The notes beneath the pieces are model-generated. The model did no database searches and was not told the origin of the DNA. It saw only the letters and a program-made list of their open reading frames with translations. A program made the position numbers and the translations under genes. Of a stretch of DNA of 64,000 nt, positions 25,114 through 35,000 are shown one piece after another. Every line of letters starts with the position of its first letter. The stretch's first letter is position 1. The stretch spans positions 1 to 64,000 of the forward strand of contig NZ_CP115397.1 of assembly GCF_027625995.1 (NCBI RefSeq), read 5' to 3'. The DNA comes from Hymenobacter yonginensis. Its GTDB lineage: Bacteria > Bacteroidota > Bacteroidia > Cytophagales > Hymenobacteraceae.

Positions 25114-25363
25114 AGCGCGTTCATCTGCGCGGCCGCGTCCTCGGCCGCCCCGATGGCATCGGCCAGCAGCTTGGTGTAGCGCCGGGCTTTCCGGTCGGCT
25201 TTGGCCCGCAGGCGGATGGCGCGCGTCATGCGCCGCTTAAATGAGGTCTTATACGCGGTAAACTGGCCTAGTGAGGCCTCCGCTGGCAGGCGGCGGGGCG
25301 GCAGGCAGCAGAAGTGTGGCCTGCCGTCCCGCCGTACGTGCCCATCACTCCGCCAGTCCGGGG

Positions 25364-26644
25364 CTAACGGCGGCCGGCGAAGAACTCCAGCACGGCTTGG
25401 TTGAACTCCGCGGGAACTTCCGTGGGCGCCTCGTGGCCGGCTTTGCGGAAAATCTTAAGTGTGGCGCGGGGCAGTTTGGTGGCTATCAGATCCGTGTGCT
25501 CCCGCCTGAAGATGTCGTTCTCGCCCGCCATCACCAGCACCGGCACGTTGACTTGGGCCAGCGCCTCCGGCGCGATGTGCGGCTCGGTGAGCAGCAGGTT
25601 TTTCAGCCGGTACTCCATATCCGCCTCCGTCACGCCGCGGCCTTTCATCTCCGTCAGCTGCCGGCGCAGCTGCGCGTTCAGCTTCGGCGACACCGATTTG
25701 TCGTCGTTGTAGAGCACTGCCGCCATCGAGGCCAGCTGCCGCACCTTGCCCGGGTGCCGCATGGCCAGCAGCAGGCCGATGTTGCCCCCGTCGCTCCAGC
25801 CTAGCACGCGGGCGCTGTCCACGCCGAGCACCTCCAGCAACGCGGCCGCATCGTCGGCAAACAGCTCGTAAGTGAGCCGGGTGGTGTCGGCCTGCGAGTT
25901 GCCCTGGCCCCGGCTGTCGAGCGCAATCACCTGGTAGCTTTTGGCCAGCGCCGGAATCTGCTGGCTGAAGGCGTTGATGGACGAGTTGTTGCCATGCAGC
26001 AGCAGCAGCGGCTCGCCCGCGCCGTACAGCTCGTAGTAGAGGCGCACGCCGTTCACGGTGGCGTACCGGCCTCGCCGCGTGTTGTCGCCGTACACCTCTG
26101 ATTCCGCCCGGGAGTTATCAATCAGCAGCGACTGCCGGCCGGAGCGGGCCTTGTCGGTGGTCAGCCGCACGTTGGCCATCTCCTTATACTCCCCCACATA
26201 CCAGGGGCGTAGCGTGTCGGCCTCAAAGCCCGCGTTGCCCAGCGGCACGCTGACTGTTTTGCCCTTGCTGGTGATGAGCAGCTCGAAATCATCGAAATAA
26301 TACCGGCCCCGGCCGGAAAAGAACATGCCCACCGACAGTTTATTGGCCTGGCGGTCAATCCGCCCGGAAACCGACAGCGCAGTCCAGGCCCCAGGCTTGT
26401 AGCTGTCCATCCCGTACTTATCGAAGTAGGACTTGATGTTCTTCTTGTCCAGCGAGGCGACGGCGCAGGCGATGGCACCCCCATGGCGCGCCTTGTCCTC
26501 AATCAGCACCTGGCCGCGCACCTCGAACGTGGCGTTCGGATAAGCGGCTACGTCGACCGTCTGCAGCAGATAGGATAATTTCTCTTGAGCATGAGCGGCC
26601 AGGGCCATACACAGCAGCACAAGCAGGAGTAGCGGTTTTCTCAC
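25364..26644 (-). CDS. Secreted alpha/beta hydrolase with N-terminal beta domain
   Basis: This 426-residue protein has a signal peptide (LLLLVLLCMALAAHA). A beta-sandwich of about 160 residues follows, resembling a carbohydrate-binding or galactose-binding fold (VPLGNAGFEADTLRPWYVG). Then comes an alpha/beta hydrolase: oxyanion loop LLLHGNNSS, nucleophile elbow GWSDGG, acid in VMAGENDIF and His in RKAGHEAPTE. The catalytic triad is therefore complete. The substrate is unknown; esterase or peptidase roles are possible. It is an isolated gene with 350 bp of non-coding sequence upstream. Confidence 0.88.
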   Translation of the reverse strand: MRKPLLLLVLLCMALAAHAQEKLSYLLQTVDVAAYPNATFEVRGQVLIEDKARHGGAIACAVASLDKKNIKSYFDKYGMDSYKPGAWTALSVSGRIDRQANKLSVGMFFSGRGRYYFDDFELLITSKGKTVSVPLGNAGFEADTLRPWYVGEYKEMANVRLTTDKARSGRQSLLIDNSRAESEVYGDNTRRGRYATVNGVRLYYELYGAGEPLLLLHGNNSSINAFSQQIPALAKSYQVIALDSRGQGNSQADTTRLTYELFADDAAALLEVLGVDSARVLGWSDGGNIGLLLAMRHPGKVRQLASMAAVLYNDDKSVSPKLNAQLRRQLTEMKGRGVTEADMEYRLKNLLLTEPHIAPEALAQVNVPVLVMAGENDIFRREHTDLIATKLPRATLKIFRKAGHEAPTEVPAEFNQAVLEFFAGRR

Positions 26645-26991
26645 GGTAGCAGAACAGAGAGTGAAAGCGTGTAAGCATAGGGGTGGGCGTAGCCGTGCTG
26701 CCGGCTGGAACCGGGGCGCAGAAAGACCGGCCCGTACCGGGGAGGCGGGGCCGGCCCAACGGTATGGTGCGGGTTTCCTCAGAAATCAGGCCAGAGCAAT
26801 CAGGCCAGGCTGGTAGATAACGTGCGCCCGGTACGCCGGCGGCCGGGCTGCCACTCGTCTTGGCAATCCGCTAGCGGGCGATCTGGCCGCCGCTTCTTCT
26901 GCCGCATGCCGCTGCAGCCCGGAACCATCTATCCCCAGGCTGGACAGCGGACATCCCAACGCGTGCAGCCGGCGCGGCTGGGTGCCGGGCC
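26645..26991. other. Intergenic stretch, nothing recognised
   Basis: GC-rich sequence between two minus-strand genes. It should contain the hydrolase promoter; no clear -7 box or operator was identified. Confidence 0.35.
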
Positions 26992-27588
26992 TTAGAGCCG
27001 GTCCCAGGCCGTGCCGTTGCGCTCCTCGAACCGGATCAGCCCATCGGCTTTGGTCAGGCACATGAGCACCACCGCCCGCGACCCTGAGCCGGGGGAAAAG
27101 GGGCCGTTGCACCACACCGCCGGATAGGTGCGGCCCGCGAAGGTGGCGGGCGCCAGCGCCTGGGTGCCGTTCTCAATCTGCTGCAGCGGCGGCTCCACGC
27201 TGCTGAAGCCCATGGACAGCCGCGCCTCCGTCCGGGAGGAATTTTGCGCCGCCAGATAGAACCGGATGAGGTGTTCTGCCCCCTTGCCGGTGGAATCGGT
27301 CCGTTCCAGCGTGCGCGTGGCATACTCGCGGTAGTACGCGGGGCATGGGTCAACCCCTGAGCCGGCGCCGTCCATCTTTCCTTCGGCCTCAGTCACGCGG
27401 TAGCTGCGCACGTAGCCCGTGCCGGCGTTGCGGAACCGCAGCACCGCTCCCTTGGCGTACGGATCAACCCAGGCGCGCAGGCCGGGCGTCAGCGGGTACT
27501 GGGGCAGGTTGTCGGTGTCGCAGACCTTGTCGCAGGCCGGGCAAAGCAGCAGTAACCCCGCTGCTAGGGGGAATAGGTAGACGCGCAC
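26992..27588 (-). CDS. Hypothetical lipoprotein
   Basis: This 198-residue protein has a lipoprotein signal (LFPLAAGLLLLCPACDKVCD), with the lipobox Cys at LCPAC. The mature part is beta-rich (GLRAWVDPYAKGAVLRFRNA) and keeps several Cys residues (VDPCPAYYREY, AVWCNGPF, VLMCLTKADG). The family is not recognised. It is probably an outer-membrane or periplasmic lipoprotein specific to this group. Confidence 0.7.
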   Translation of the reverse strand: MRVYLFPLAAGLLLLCPACDKVCDTDNLPQYPLTPGLRAWVDPYAKGAVLRFRNAGTGYVRSYRVTEAEGKMDGAGSGVDPCPAYYREYATRTLERTDSTGKGAEHLIRFYLAAQNSSRTEARLSMGFSSVEPPLQQIENGTQALAPATFAGRTYPAVWCNGPFSPGSGSRAVVLMCLTKADGLIRFEERNGTAWDRL

Positions 27589-27754
27589 AGCGTGAGAGCA
27601 ATAAGCGATACAGAATAAGCAGGCGGAAATATAGGAAAAGGGAATGCTTTCAATCCGGTAGCGGGCGCGGCCCGCCGGCCAGGCCCGCGCTTTCGCGCCG
27701 CGGGGAAAGGGCTGCCGGCCGGCAGGGCGGCACCCAGTCCGGCCGGCCCGCCGC

Positions 27755-29644
27755 TTACCGGCGCACCAGAAACCGGGTCTTCTCCCAGCCCAGGCCCGTG
27801 AAGAAGGTCAGGAAGTAGACGCCGGTGGGCAGATGATCCACCCGCAGCGCCGCTTGGTGGCGCACCGGGGCCGCGCGCAGCAGCACCTTGCCCGCCGCGT
27901 CGGCAACGAACAGCTCCTGCACGTCACCTTCCAGCTCCACGTGCAGCACGTCGGCGGTGGGGTTGGGGTAGCACGACCAGGCGTAGCGCCGGCCGGGCCG
28001 GGTGGCGGGGGCCGCCGTGCTGTCGCGGGCAGCGGTGTAGCGGGCAGCGGTGTAGCGGCCGGAGAGCGTGCCGGGCCGGCGGCCGGCCGTTGCGGCCGGC
28101 ACCTGGCAGTCGGTGGTGGCGGCGTAGCGGCCGATGATCTTCACCAACAATGCGTTGAGCTGCTCCACCTCGAACCGGTCGGTGGTGGGCTTGAGGTGGG
28201 GGTTGCCCACGCCGCTGTCGTCGGTGAGAAACACGTAGGTGCCGTTGGTGGCCAGGGCCAGAGCGCGCAGCAGGTACTCGGTGCTTTTGTCGATGCCGCT
28301 GGCCGCCACGGGAATCAGGCGGATGCCCTGGGCGGCGGCCTTGAGCACCGAGCGCTGCAGCGAGGCCAGCACCTGCGGGTTTTCGTGGGGCGGGGCGTCG
28401 AGAATCAGAAACAGCAGCCGCGCCCGGGCCTCGGGGGCCCAGGCCAGCTCGTTGACGGCCACGTCCAGGGCCTGGTCGACGGCCTCGGGAAAGTCGCCCC
28501 CGCCGCCGGCCTGCTGGGCGCGCAGGAAGTCCAGGGTCTGGCTCAGGTTGGCGCTTAGGTTGGTTTGGCGGGTCAGGTACTCGTCGCCGGCGTCGCGGTA
28601 GAACACGCTGCCCACGTTGAGCGTGACGCCGGCCAGCGAGTCGCGTACCTGCCCAATGACGTCTTCCAACTCGGCCTGCAGGTAGCGGATCTCGTCGCCC
28701 ATCGAGCCGGTGGCATCCACCACGAAGGCCACGTCCACCACGGCCGGCGTGCGGCAGGGCCGCGGCACCCGGATGCTGTTGAGGCCCTGCTGAAAGCGCG
28801 TGGGCTGGCGCACGGTGTAGGTCTGCCCGTCCACTAGGGCCTGCAGGCTGGCCACCTGCCCGGGGCCCGCGGCCGGCCCGGCCGTGAACAGGTTACTCCA
28901 GAGCTCACACCGGCCGGTGTTGTCGGTGCGGGCCTGCCAGAGCAGCAAGTCGCGCTGGTCCTTGAGCTGCACGGCCGCCCCTACCACGGGGTAGCCGTCC
29001 TCGGTCAGCAGCTGGGCAGTGTAGCGCTCCAGGGGCCGAATGCGCCACTGCTCGCCCCAGCGGCTCAGCTCCTGCTGGGCAATGTCGGGCCACAGGTGCC
29101 ACTTGCCGAAGTCGTTGACTTCCCCGGCCGTCAGCACGCCCGCGCTGGTTTTCAGACCCGAAGAGCTGGTTTCACGCTTGGACCGGGTGCTCAGCTCGGC
29201 GCGGGACGGGGCCGCCAGGGTGCTCAATCCCCGGATCCGTATACCGGGCGCGGCCCCCTTCACCGTGCTTACGGCAGCGCTGATGTGGCTGGTTCCGGAG
29301 GGAGCATGCCCCGTTACCACCACTTCGGACAGGGCCTTTGCGTCAGCTTCCAGCCACACCGTTACCGAATCGGGCCGGCCGGCGAGGCTGATTTCCTGGA
29401 AAACATAGCCAATTGAGGACACGAAAAGGCGCGGGGCGTGGCCCGAGACAGCGAGCGTGAAACGGCCCTGCGCGTCAGTGGACGCGCCGTTGGTAGTGCC
29501 TTTTTCCAGCACCGTGACCCCGGGCAGGGCTAGCCGGCTGGCTTTGTCGCGCACAATGCCCGAGACGGTGGTGGACTGGGCGGCGGCGCCCCGGAACACA
29601 AGTAGCAGCAGCAGAAGTAGCAGCAGCGGGAGAGAGTTTTTCAT
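27755..29644 (-). CDS. T9SS-secreted protein: CarboxypepD-reg domain plus VWA domain
   Basis: This 629-residue protein has a signal peptide and then a carboxypeptidase-regulatory-like domain (VSGIVRDKASRLALPGVTVL). A second short module follows (YPVVGAAVQLKDQRDLLLWQ). Next is a von Willebrand A domain with a MIDAS motif DATGSMGDE at VVDVAFVVDATGSMGDEIRY and later LDAPPHENPQV. The C-terminus is a type A sorting domain (SCYPNPTADVLHVELEGDVQ ... GVYFLTFFTG). Type IX secretion would export it and anchor or release it at the surface. The MIDAS suggests metal-dependent adhesion. The start at 29644 fits the signal peptide; earlier codons are unlikely. Confidence 0.88.
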   Translation of the reverse strand: MKNSLPLLLLLLLLLVFRGAAAQSTTVSGIVRDKASRLALPGVTVLEKGTTNGASTDAQGRFTLAVSGHAPRLFVSSIGYVFQEISLAGRPDSVTVWLEADAKALSEVVVTGHAPSGTSHISAAVSTVKGAAPGIRIRGLSTLAAPSRAELSTRSKRETSSSGLKTSAGVLTAGEVNDFGKWHLWPDIAQQELSRWGEQWRIRPLERYTAQLLTEDGYPVVGAAVQLKDQRDLLLWQARTDNTGRCELWSNLFTAGPAAGPGQVASLQALVDGQTYTVRQPTRFQQGLNSIRVPRPCRTPAVVDVAFVVDATGSMGDEIRYLQAELEDVIGQVRDSLAGVTLNVGSVFYRDAGDEYLTRQTNLSANLSQTLDFLRAQQAGGGGDFPEAVDQALDVAVNELAWAPEARARLLFLILDAPPHENPQVLASLQRSVLKAAAQGIRLIPVAASGIDKSTEYLLRALALATNGTYVFLTDDSGVGNPHLKPTTDRFEVEQLNALLVKIIGRYAATTDCQVPAATAGRRPGTLSGRYTAARYTAARDSTAAPATRPGRRYAWSCYPNPTADVLHVELEGDVQELFVADAAGKVLLRAAPVRHQAALRVDHLPTGVYFLTFFTGLGWEKTRFLVRR

Positions 29645-29874
29645 GGCAGCAGGCGGGCTGGGTGCACCCCGCCGGGCCGGCTTCTTCCGGGAAGCCGCGC
29701 CCGGCGGGCCTGCCAGTCTGATGCCGCGCCGATGCCGTTTGCACACGGCCGCCGCCGGTTTTTTTCTGCCGCCGCCTGCGGCCCGGTCGCGCGGGCCGCA
29801 TAAAAGCAGGTCCGGCCCCGTGTGGCCGCCGGACAGGCGGCCGCACGGGGCCGGGCAAGGTGCTGCGACGGATA

Positions 29875-30513
29875 TTACCGCGCGGTGACGCGGACGCGGG
29901 CTTTGCGGCGGGGCTTGCGGCGGGCCTCCATCTCAGCCAGCAAATCAACAACCAGCTGCACGGGGCTTTCCTGCATCTTCCCGGCCAGGGCCTCGATGGC
30001 GCTCAGTGACAGCCGCCCCGGGTTTTGCTGGGCATCGGTCAGCGACTCGGCCCCGATGCGCATCGTCCGGCACAGCTCACGCACGGTGAAGCCGGCCTTG
30101 CCGTCGGGGCGCGGGTGGTAATGGATGATACTGCTGAGCGTGCGCTTGCCGGCCGCCCGGGGCCGGGGCGTCGGGCCTGCAGTTGCCTTCGCCTCGTCAG
30201 CCGGCACGTCGGCGGCCGCATCGGTTGCGGGCTGGGCGGGGCGGGCACCGTCCGGTCCCGGCAGCGCCTCCAGATGCCGGGCCAGCCGGTGCAGGTCGTG
30301 CCAGTGCAGGAAAACCTGCTCGCCCTTTACCAGCAGATCGGGCTGCTGGCGCAGAAAGGCTTCCTCCCAGGTGGGCCAGCTCGGGTCGGGAAAGTACTGG
30401 GTGAGCCACTGCAGGGTGAAGCTCATGGCCCTGGCAATCAGCGGGGCTGAGGCCTGCCGGAACGGAATGCGGGTGGGCGTGTCGGCGGTGGGAAGTCCGG
30501 TTTCAGCTGACAT
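29875..30513 (-). CDS. Hypothetical protein with possible C-terminal helix-turn-helix
   Basis: The frame codes for up to 212 residues. The N-terminal part (MSFTLQWLTQYFPDPSWPTW) is helical, followed by an Ala/Pro-rich linker. The C-terminal ~60 residues (FTVRELCRTMRIGAESLTDA, QQNPGRLSLSAIEALAGKM) resemble an XRE-type HTH, ending in a basic tail. An inner ATG at 30426 (MSFTLQW) is an alternative start. It may be a plasmid regulator. Two further small genes lie upstream on the same strand. Confidence 0.55.
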   Translation of the reverse strand: MSAETGLPTADTPTRIPFRQASAPLIARAMSFTLQWLTQYFPDPSWPTWEEAFLRQQPDLLVKGEQVFLHWHDLHRLARHLEALPGPDGARPAQPATDAAADVPADEAKATAGPTPRPRAAGKRTLSSIIHYHPRPDGKAGFTVRELCRTMRIGAESLTDAQQNPGRLSLSAIEALAGKMQESPVQLVVDLLAEMEARRKPRRKARVRVTAR

Positions 30514-30567
30514 ACGGGTAACGATGGAGTAAGCCTTTAATGAGGGAGTAGTCGGGAAGGGGCGGCG

Positions 30568-30879
30568 TCAGTCGGCCCGTCCGCGGGCCGGGTGGGGGCG
30601 GGTTTGGCTGCCGTGCAGCAATTCGTGCTCGTGCCAGTCCTGGCGTATCTGCCGGGCTTCGGCCTGCAGAGTCTTGCGGCGCTCATTAAGGACTTCCAAC
30701 AGCGTGCCGACCACCTGCGCGCCCGCTTCCCGTTCGATGGGGATGATCAGTGTCCTGGTTGCTGAGTGCAGCGTCAGGGCCGTGATGCCTTCCAGCTCCA
30801 GGGCCAGCATCTGGTGCTGCCAGGCCCGGACCGCCTTGCGGGCCTGGCGGATTTGGCGGAGTTGCTTGCTATACCCCAT
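30568..30879 (-). CDS. Small hypothetical protein
   Basis: This 103-residue protein starts MGYSKQLRQIRQARKAVRAW and is mostly helical, with a possible C-terminal coiled coil (LNERRKTLQAEARQIRQDWH). It overlaps the upstream small gene by 11 bp, so the two are probably one operon. No family is recognised. Confidence 0.5.
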   Translation of the reverse strand: MGYSKQLRQIRQARKAVRAWQHQMLALELEGITALTLHSATRTLIIPIEREAGAQVVGTLLEVLNERRKTLQAEARQIRQDWHEHELLHGSQTRPHPARGRAD

Positions 30880-31108
30880 GGTTGGCCGAGGCAGTAGGAG
30901 TGGAGAGGATGGCTGCCTGGCGGCGGGCCAGCACAGCGGGTAGTTCGGCCAGCCAGTGGGTGAGCTGCCCGGTATCCTCACATTCGTGGATGCGGTGGTT
31001 GGCCAGTAGCTGCTCCAGCGGGGAAAAGAGCGGGTTGCCGAAAAATGCGGCCGACAGGGCGTGCCGAAGCTCTCCAGGCACAGGCTGCCTGGTTACATGA
31101 GTTTTCAT
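30869..31108 (-). CDS. Small hypothetical protein
   Basis: This 79-residue helical protein (MKTHVTRQPVPGELRHALSA) overlaps the next gene's start by 11 bp, which suggests translational coupling. No family is recognised. The operon continues towards the HTH-like gene at 29875. Confidence 0.5.
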   Translation of the reverse strand: MKTHVTRQPVPGELRHALSAAFFGNPLFSPLEQLLANHRIHECEDTGQLTHWLAELPAVLARRQAAILSTPTASANHGV

Positions 31109-31172
31109 GTAATTTTGGGATAAGGTTTGTAAGAACCCTACCGTAGTGCCTGCTCATACAGGTGCTATAATG

Positions 31173-31200
31173 GAGGTCATCCCTTGCCGGGGATGACCTC
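31173..31200. terminator. Strong hairpin, probable terminator
   Basis: GAGGTCATCCC (31173-31183) pairs perfectly with GGGATGACCTC (31190-31200) over 11 bp with a 6-nt loop. TTTC follows on the plus strand. It separates the minus-strand small-gene operon from the plus-strand RHH gene. Confidence 0.6.
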
Positions 31201-31251
31201 TTTCGCTTACTACGGATCGGGTTGTTCAGCTTGAACTGAACAAATGTAATG

Positions 31252-31302
31252 AGTAAAACAATTAAAATACAAGCAAAAATCTTGTGTTTTAATTGTTTTA
31301 CT
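31252..31302. repeat. 22-bp inverted repeat upstream of an RHH gene
   Basis: The arms 31252-31273 and 31281-31302 match at 21 of 22 positions, with a 7-nt AT-rich loop. The sequence is AT-rich in a GC-rich setting and ends 20 bp before the -7 box of the RHH gene. It may be that protein's operator or a relaxosome/oriT-like site; neither is proven. Confidence 0.65.
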
Positions 31303-31321
31303 CCCGCTTTAGTGTAACTCC

Positions 31322-31329
31322 TATCTTTG
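31322..31329 (+). promoter_or_regulatory. -7 box for the RHH gene at 31334
   Basis: TATCTTTG matches TAnnTTTG exactly and ends 4 nt before the ATG, implying a nearly leaderless mRNA, as for the RHH gene in the tnpB element. Confidence 0.5.
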
Positions 31330-31333
31330 CCTC

Positions 31334-31504
31334 ATGAAGAGTGAAGAAGCGAAGCCAGTACGCAAGCCCTTGCTGAGCATTGAATGCGAGTCGAAAGAGC
31401 AGAAGGAGCTGTTCGCCAGGGTGGCTAAACGCCGTGGTGTGACTACGGCCGCGCTAGTTCGGCTGCTGCTGCTGGATGAAGCCCGGCGACTTGGTGTTGA
31501 TTGA
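31334..31504 (+). CDS. Small ribbon-helix-helix protein (56 residues)
   Basis: The protein starts MKSEEAKPVRKPLLSIECES and continues KEQKELFARVAKRRGVTTAA then LVRLLLLDEARRLGVD. The pattern is a short strand, a helix and a second helix, as in Arc/MetJ/CopG and MobC-like proteins. A -7 box is 4 nt upstream and a 22-bp inverted repeat lies before it, so autoregulation is likely. No relaxase gene is near, so a mobilisation role is speculative. Confidence 0.65.
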   Translation: MKSEEAKPVRKPLLSIECESKEQKELFARVAKRRGVTTAALVRLLLLDEARRLGVD

Positions 31505-31700
31505 ACTGACTTACCCATTTGGCCAGGCCCAACCCTGGTTCAATAACCGGCCCGTTGCCCCGCAACACATCACGACTTGGTCGACATCAGAGAGACAGAG
31601 CAATTTGGTCTGCCTCAGTACCGTGACAGTGTAGTTCGACTAGGTGTATAGTCCCAGGATGTGATGGTGTATTTTCCGGTCTGGAATTACGCACAACGTT

Positions 31701-31810
31701 ATGGGACGAATACGAAGAATGCTTCATGGCAGCGCCCGCACAACGCAGGCAGTACAGCGCGCTTTCCAACGTAGCCAAGAAAGCCTGCAAGCGCTAGCTA
31801 CGCGCCACGC
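31701..31810 (+). pseudogene. N-terminal fragment of an IS481-type transposase
   Basis: The sequence reads MLHGSARTTQAVQRAFQRSQ and ESLQALATRHA, which matches the start of IS481-family transposases (LHGSA-TT then QxSxESLxALAxRY). The following HTH and DDE core are missing. The rest of 31505-32020 holds nothing else recognisable. Confidence 0.65.
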
Positions 31811-32022
31811 CACCGGCATTATCTCCAAGCAGGCGGTAGTTGTAACTCAGGCAGCCGTGCTGTTGACCTGTCCCGTCCATATTGCCGGATGCTTTTCCTA
31901 AAGACAGTAGCCTCTGTCCTTTTTACGAAGGAGATATCCGGTGGCCTGCCCTTAGTATCAGCCGGCGGACAGGACATCCTGGCGAACAATAAGGTGAAGA
32001 GACTCCGGCCTTTGTAGTAGCG

Positions 32023-32071
32023 GCCCCAAACAGAAACGGCCACCCAATGGGTGGCCGTTTCTGTTTGGGGC
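32023..32071. terminator. Long perfect hairpin after the large T9SS gene
   Basis: Arms of about 24 bp (GCCCCAAACAGAAACGGCC and its complement) meet at the centre ACCCAATGGGT. It lies just after the stop of the minus-strand gene at 32092, as expected for a terminator. The central core recurs in the hairpin at 37092-37116. Confidence 0.75.
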
Positions 32072-32091
32072 AAGTGTGTGCGTCGCCTGTT

Positions 32092-35000
32092 CTAGCGCAC
32101 TAGCACGAGACGGGTGTGCAGGGGCTGGCTGCCGGCACCGGTGACGCGCAGCACATACGTGCCTGCGGGCAGGGTGGCCGGCAGCGTCAGCGGGAACTGC
32201 TCGGCATCGGTCAGCGGGCGCAGGGCCTGGGTGTGGTGCAGGCGCCCGGCGTTGTCGAGCAGCTGCAGCGTCAGGACTTGGCCGGCACGGCCGGTGAGCA
32301 GCAGCGTGACGGGCCGCGCCGGGTCAGCGGGGTTCGGGGCCACGGTGAGGGCCGCGGCGGGTGTGCCCAGTCCGGCGGCCACGCTCACCACGCTGCTGTA
32401 GTGCAGCGTGCCGTCGGTGTCTTCCTGAGCGAGGCGGTAGTAGAGTTGGCGGGTGGGGGCACTGGCATCCAGCACCGCGTAGCGCCGGGCCTGGGTGGTG
32501 GTGCCGGCGGCGGGCTGCGCCGCCACCCGGGTGAACGTGCGCCCATCCGTGCTACGCTCCACGTGGTAGGTGCGGGCGTTCAGCTCCTGGGCCGTGGCCC
32601 ACTGCAGCTGCACCCCAACATTGGTGCGCCGGGCGCTGAAGGCGGTGAGCGTCACGGGCAGCGGGGCGGCCGAGAAGGCCCGGGCGGCGCTGTAGCTGTT
32701 GGCCACGCGCAGGCCGTCGACCAGCAGCTGGGTGGTGTTGGCGCTCTGGCGCAGGGCCACCGAGCCGAGGTTGGCGGGGGCCGAGCTGGCGGCCTCCGTG
32801 CTGGTGGCGTCGGCCGTGGCGGGCTCCGCCTGGCCCGGGTTCACGTAGAGGTGGGTTTCGGTGCCCGAGGGGCCAAACACGTAGCGCATCGTCAGCAGGT
32901 AGGTCTGCTTCAGCTCGTACTCGGCAGCGGCGTACTGGATGGTGCCGCTGCCCGCCACGCCGAACTGGATCTTGCCGGCGGTGGCGGCGGGCCGGACGTA
33001 AAGGCGGCCGCGGAAGGTGGTGCTGAGGGGGGCGGGCCCGAGGTGGAAGAAATAGTCGGCCGTGGTTACCGCATTCACGCTCACCAGCAGCGAGGCGTAC
33101 ACGGCCGTGCCGGCGCCCTGGCTGGGGAAGGTGCGGCTTACGTCCTCCCCCGAGGCGGCGAGCGAGGCCGCAGTATTTGCGGCGGCGGGCCGGCTGGCAG
33201 CATCGGCATCATAGCCACTGTAGCTCAGGCCTGTAGTGCTGACCAGGATGGCATTGGTGCCGGGTGCACTGTGGGCTGTCCAGCCGTGGGCGGTAAGCCG
33301 GTCGCCGGCCGGGTAGTCGAAGTTATCGGCCAGCAGCAGCCCGGCCGGCGGGGCGGGCGTGGACAGGGTCAGCTCGCCGGCGGGCGTGAGCAGGTAGTTC
33401 TCGGCCCCGCTGGTGTTGTCGTCGTTGTAGTCGAACACGGTGTAGGTGTACTCCGTGCTGGCCGAGAGGCCGGTGACGGTGACGCTGGCCGTGGCGGCGG
33501 CTCCCACCACGTACACACCGGGCGCGGGCTGGTCGCCCTGGCCGAAGACGGTGTTGGCCAGGTAGGTGGTGCCGTCGGCGGGCTGGAAGCTCAGGGCCGG
33601 GCCGGGCGTGACGAGCAGCAGCTTCTTGGCCCCGTCGCCCCCGCTGATAGCGAGCGTGACGCCTGTGGGCGTCACGGCGGTGGCCGTAAGAGTCGAGCCC
33701 TGGGTGGGCTCAGTGGCCAGTGATACGGCCGCGGTAGTGAAGTTGCGCTGCTCCCCGTAGCTGGTACCCTGGGCGTTGGTGGCGTAAGCGCGCACGTAGT
33801 AGGTGGTGCTTGGCAGCAGGCCGGTCAGCGCGGAGCTGAACGAGCCAATGCCGGTGCCGTCCTGAGTGAAGTCGTCCTGGGTGGTGGGCGCCTCGGTGAG
33901 GGCGTAGACCACGCCGCGCGCCGTGACGGAGCGGCCGCCATCCTCAAGGATGGTGCCGCCGGCCGTGGCCGTGGTGCTGGTGACGGTCGACACGGCGGCC
34001 GTGCTCAGGCTGGGCGGGTAGGCCGGGGCCACGCCGGTGCCCGACACGGCAATGCCGTCGAGCAGGGCCGCGCCGGGGCTGGTGAGCGTAATCACGCCGC
34101 TGTAGGCCTGCGCCGCTTCCGGCACGAAGCGCACCTCGACGGTTGCCGTGAGCGAGCCGCCGCTGACGGGCAGCGTCAGCGCCGCGCAGGAAAAGGCCGT
34201 GGTGCCGGTACGCAGCTGGAAGCCCGCGGGGGGCGTGAGCGTTACGTCACCGCCCAGGTTGCGGCCGCTAAGCGCCACCGAGCGGGCGGCCGAGGGCGTG
34301 TTCACCGGGACACTGCCGAAGTCCGGCACAGGGTTCGGGGTGGCGGTTACACTGGGCGTGGGAGCCGTTACGGTGATGGTCACCGGGGCGCTGGTGCCCA
34401 CGACGCTGCCGCAGGTGCTGGTGGCCCGCGCGACCAGGTAGTAGGTGCCGGCGGCGCCGAAGTCGGCACCTCGGGGCGTGTAGCTGGCGTCGGTGGCCGT
34501 GGCAATGGCCGTGGTGAACGGGCCGTTGCTGCTGGTTGAATACAGCCAGGCAAAGGACGACGGGGCGGCCGGCGTGGCCGTGATGGCCGCGCCCGTGCCG
34601 GTGGTGACCAGGCTCTGGGCCGAGGCGGGCGCAACCGTGACGTCGTTGGTGGCGGGCGCAGTGGTGACGGTCAGGTTGGCGCCGTTGGGCTGGCCAGCAG
34701 TGGCTGAGGATACGTGCACCACCCGCACCCGGTATCCCGTACCGGCGGCGGTGCCGGCCGGCAGCGTAGCAGCCAGCGGGGAGCTGCTGCCCTGCCCGAT
34801 CAGGTTTTGCGTGAGGTCGGCGGCAAATACGCCCTGCGCGGAGGAAAGCTGCACGGCAAACGGGGCGCTCAAGTCGGCCGGGTTGGTGTAGGGCACCGAA
34901 ATAGCGGTGCCGCTGGTTGCGGTTACGCAGAAGGGGCTGCCGCTCACGGCACCCGTAGTCAACGCCGGTGGCGTACCGCTCAGCGGCTGCACGTCAAACT

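Noticed and set aside
32116-33723. 535-codon plus-strand ORF opposite the T9SS protein
   Set aside because: It is Gly/Val-rich without domains. The opposite strand has a signal peptide, FN3-like repeats and a sorting domain.
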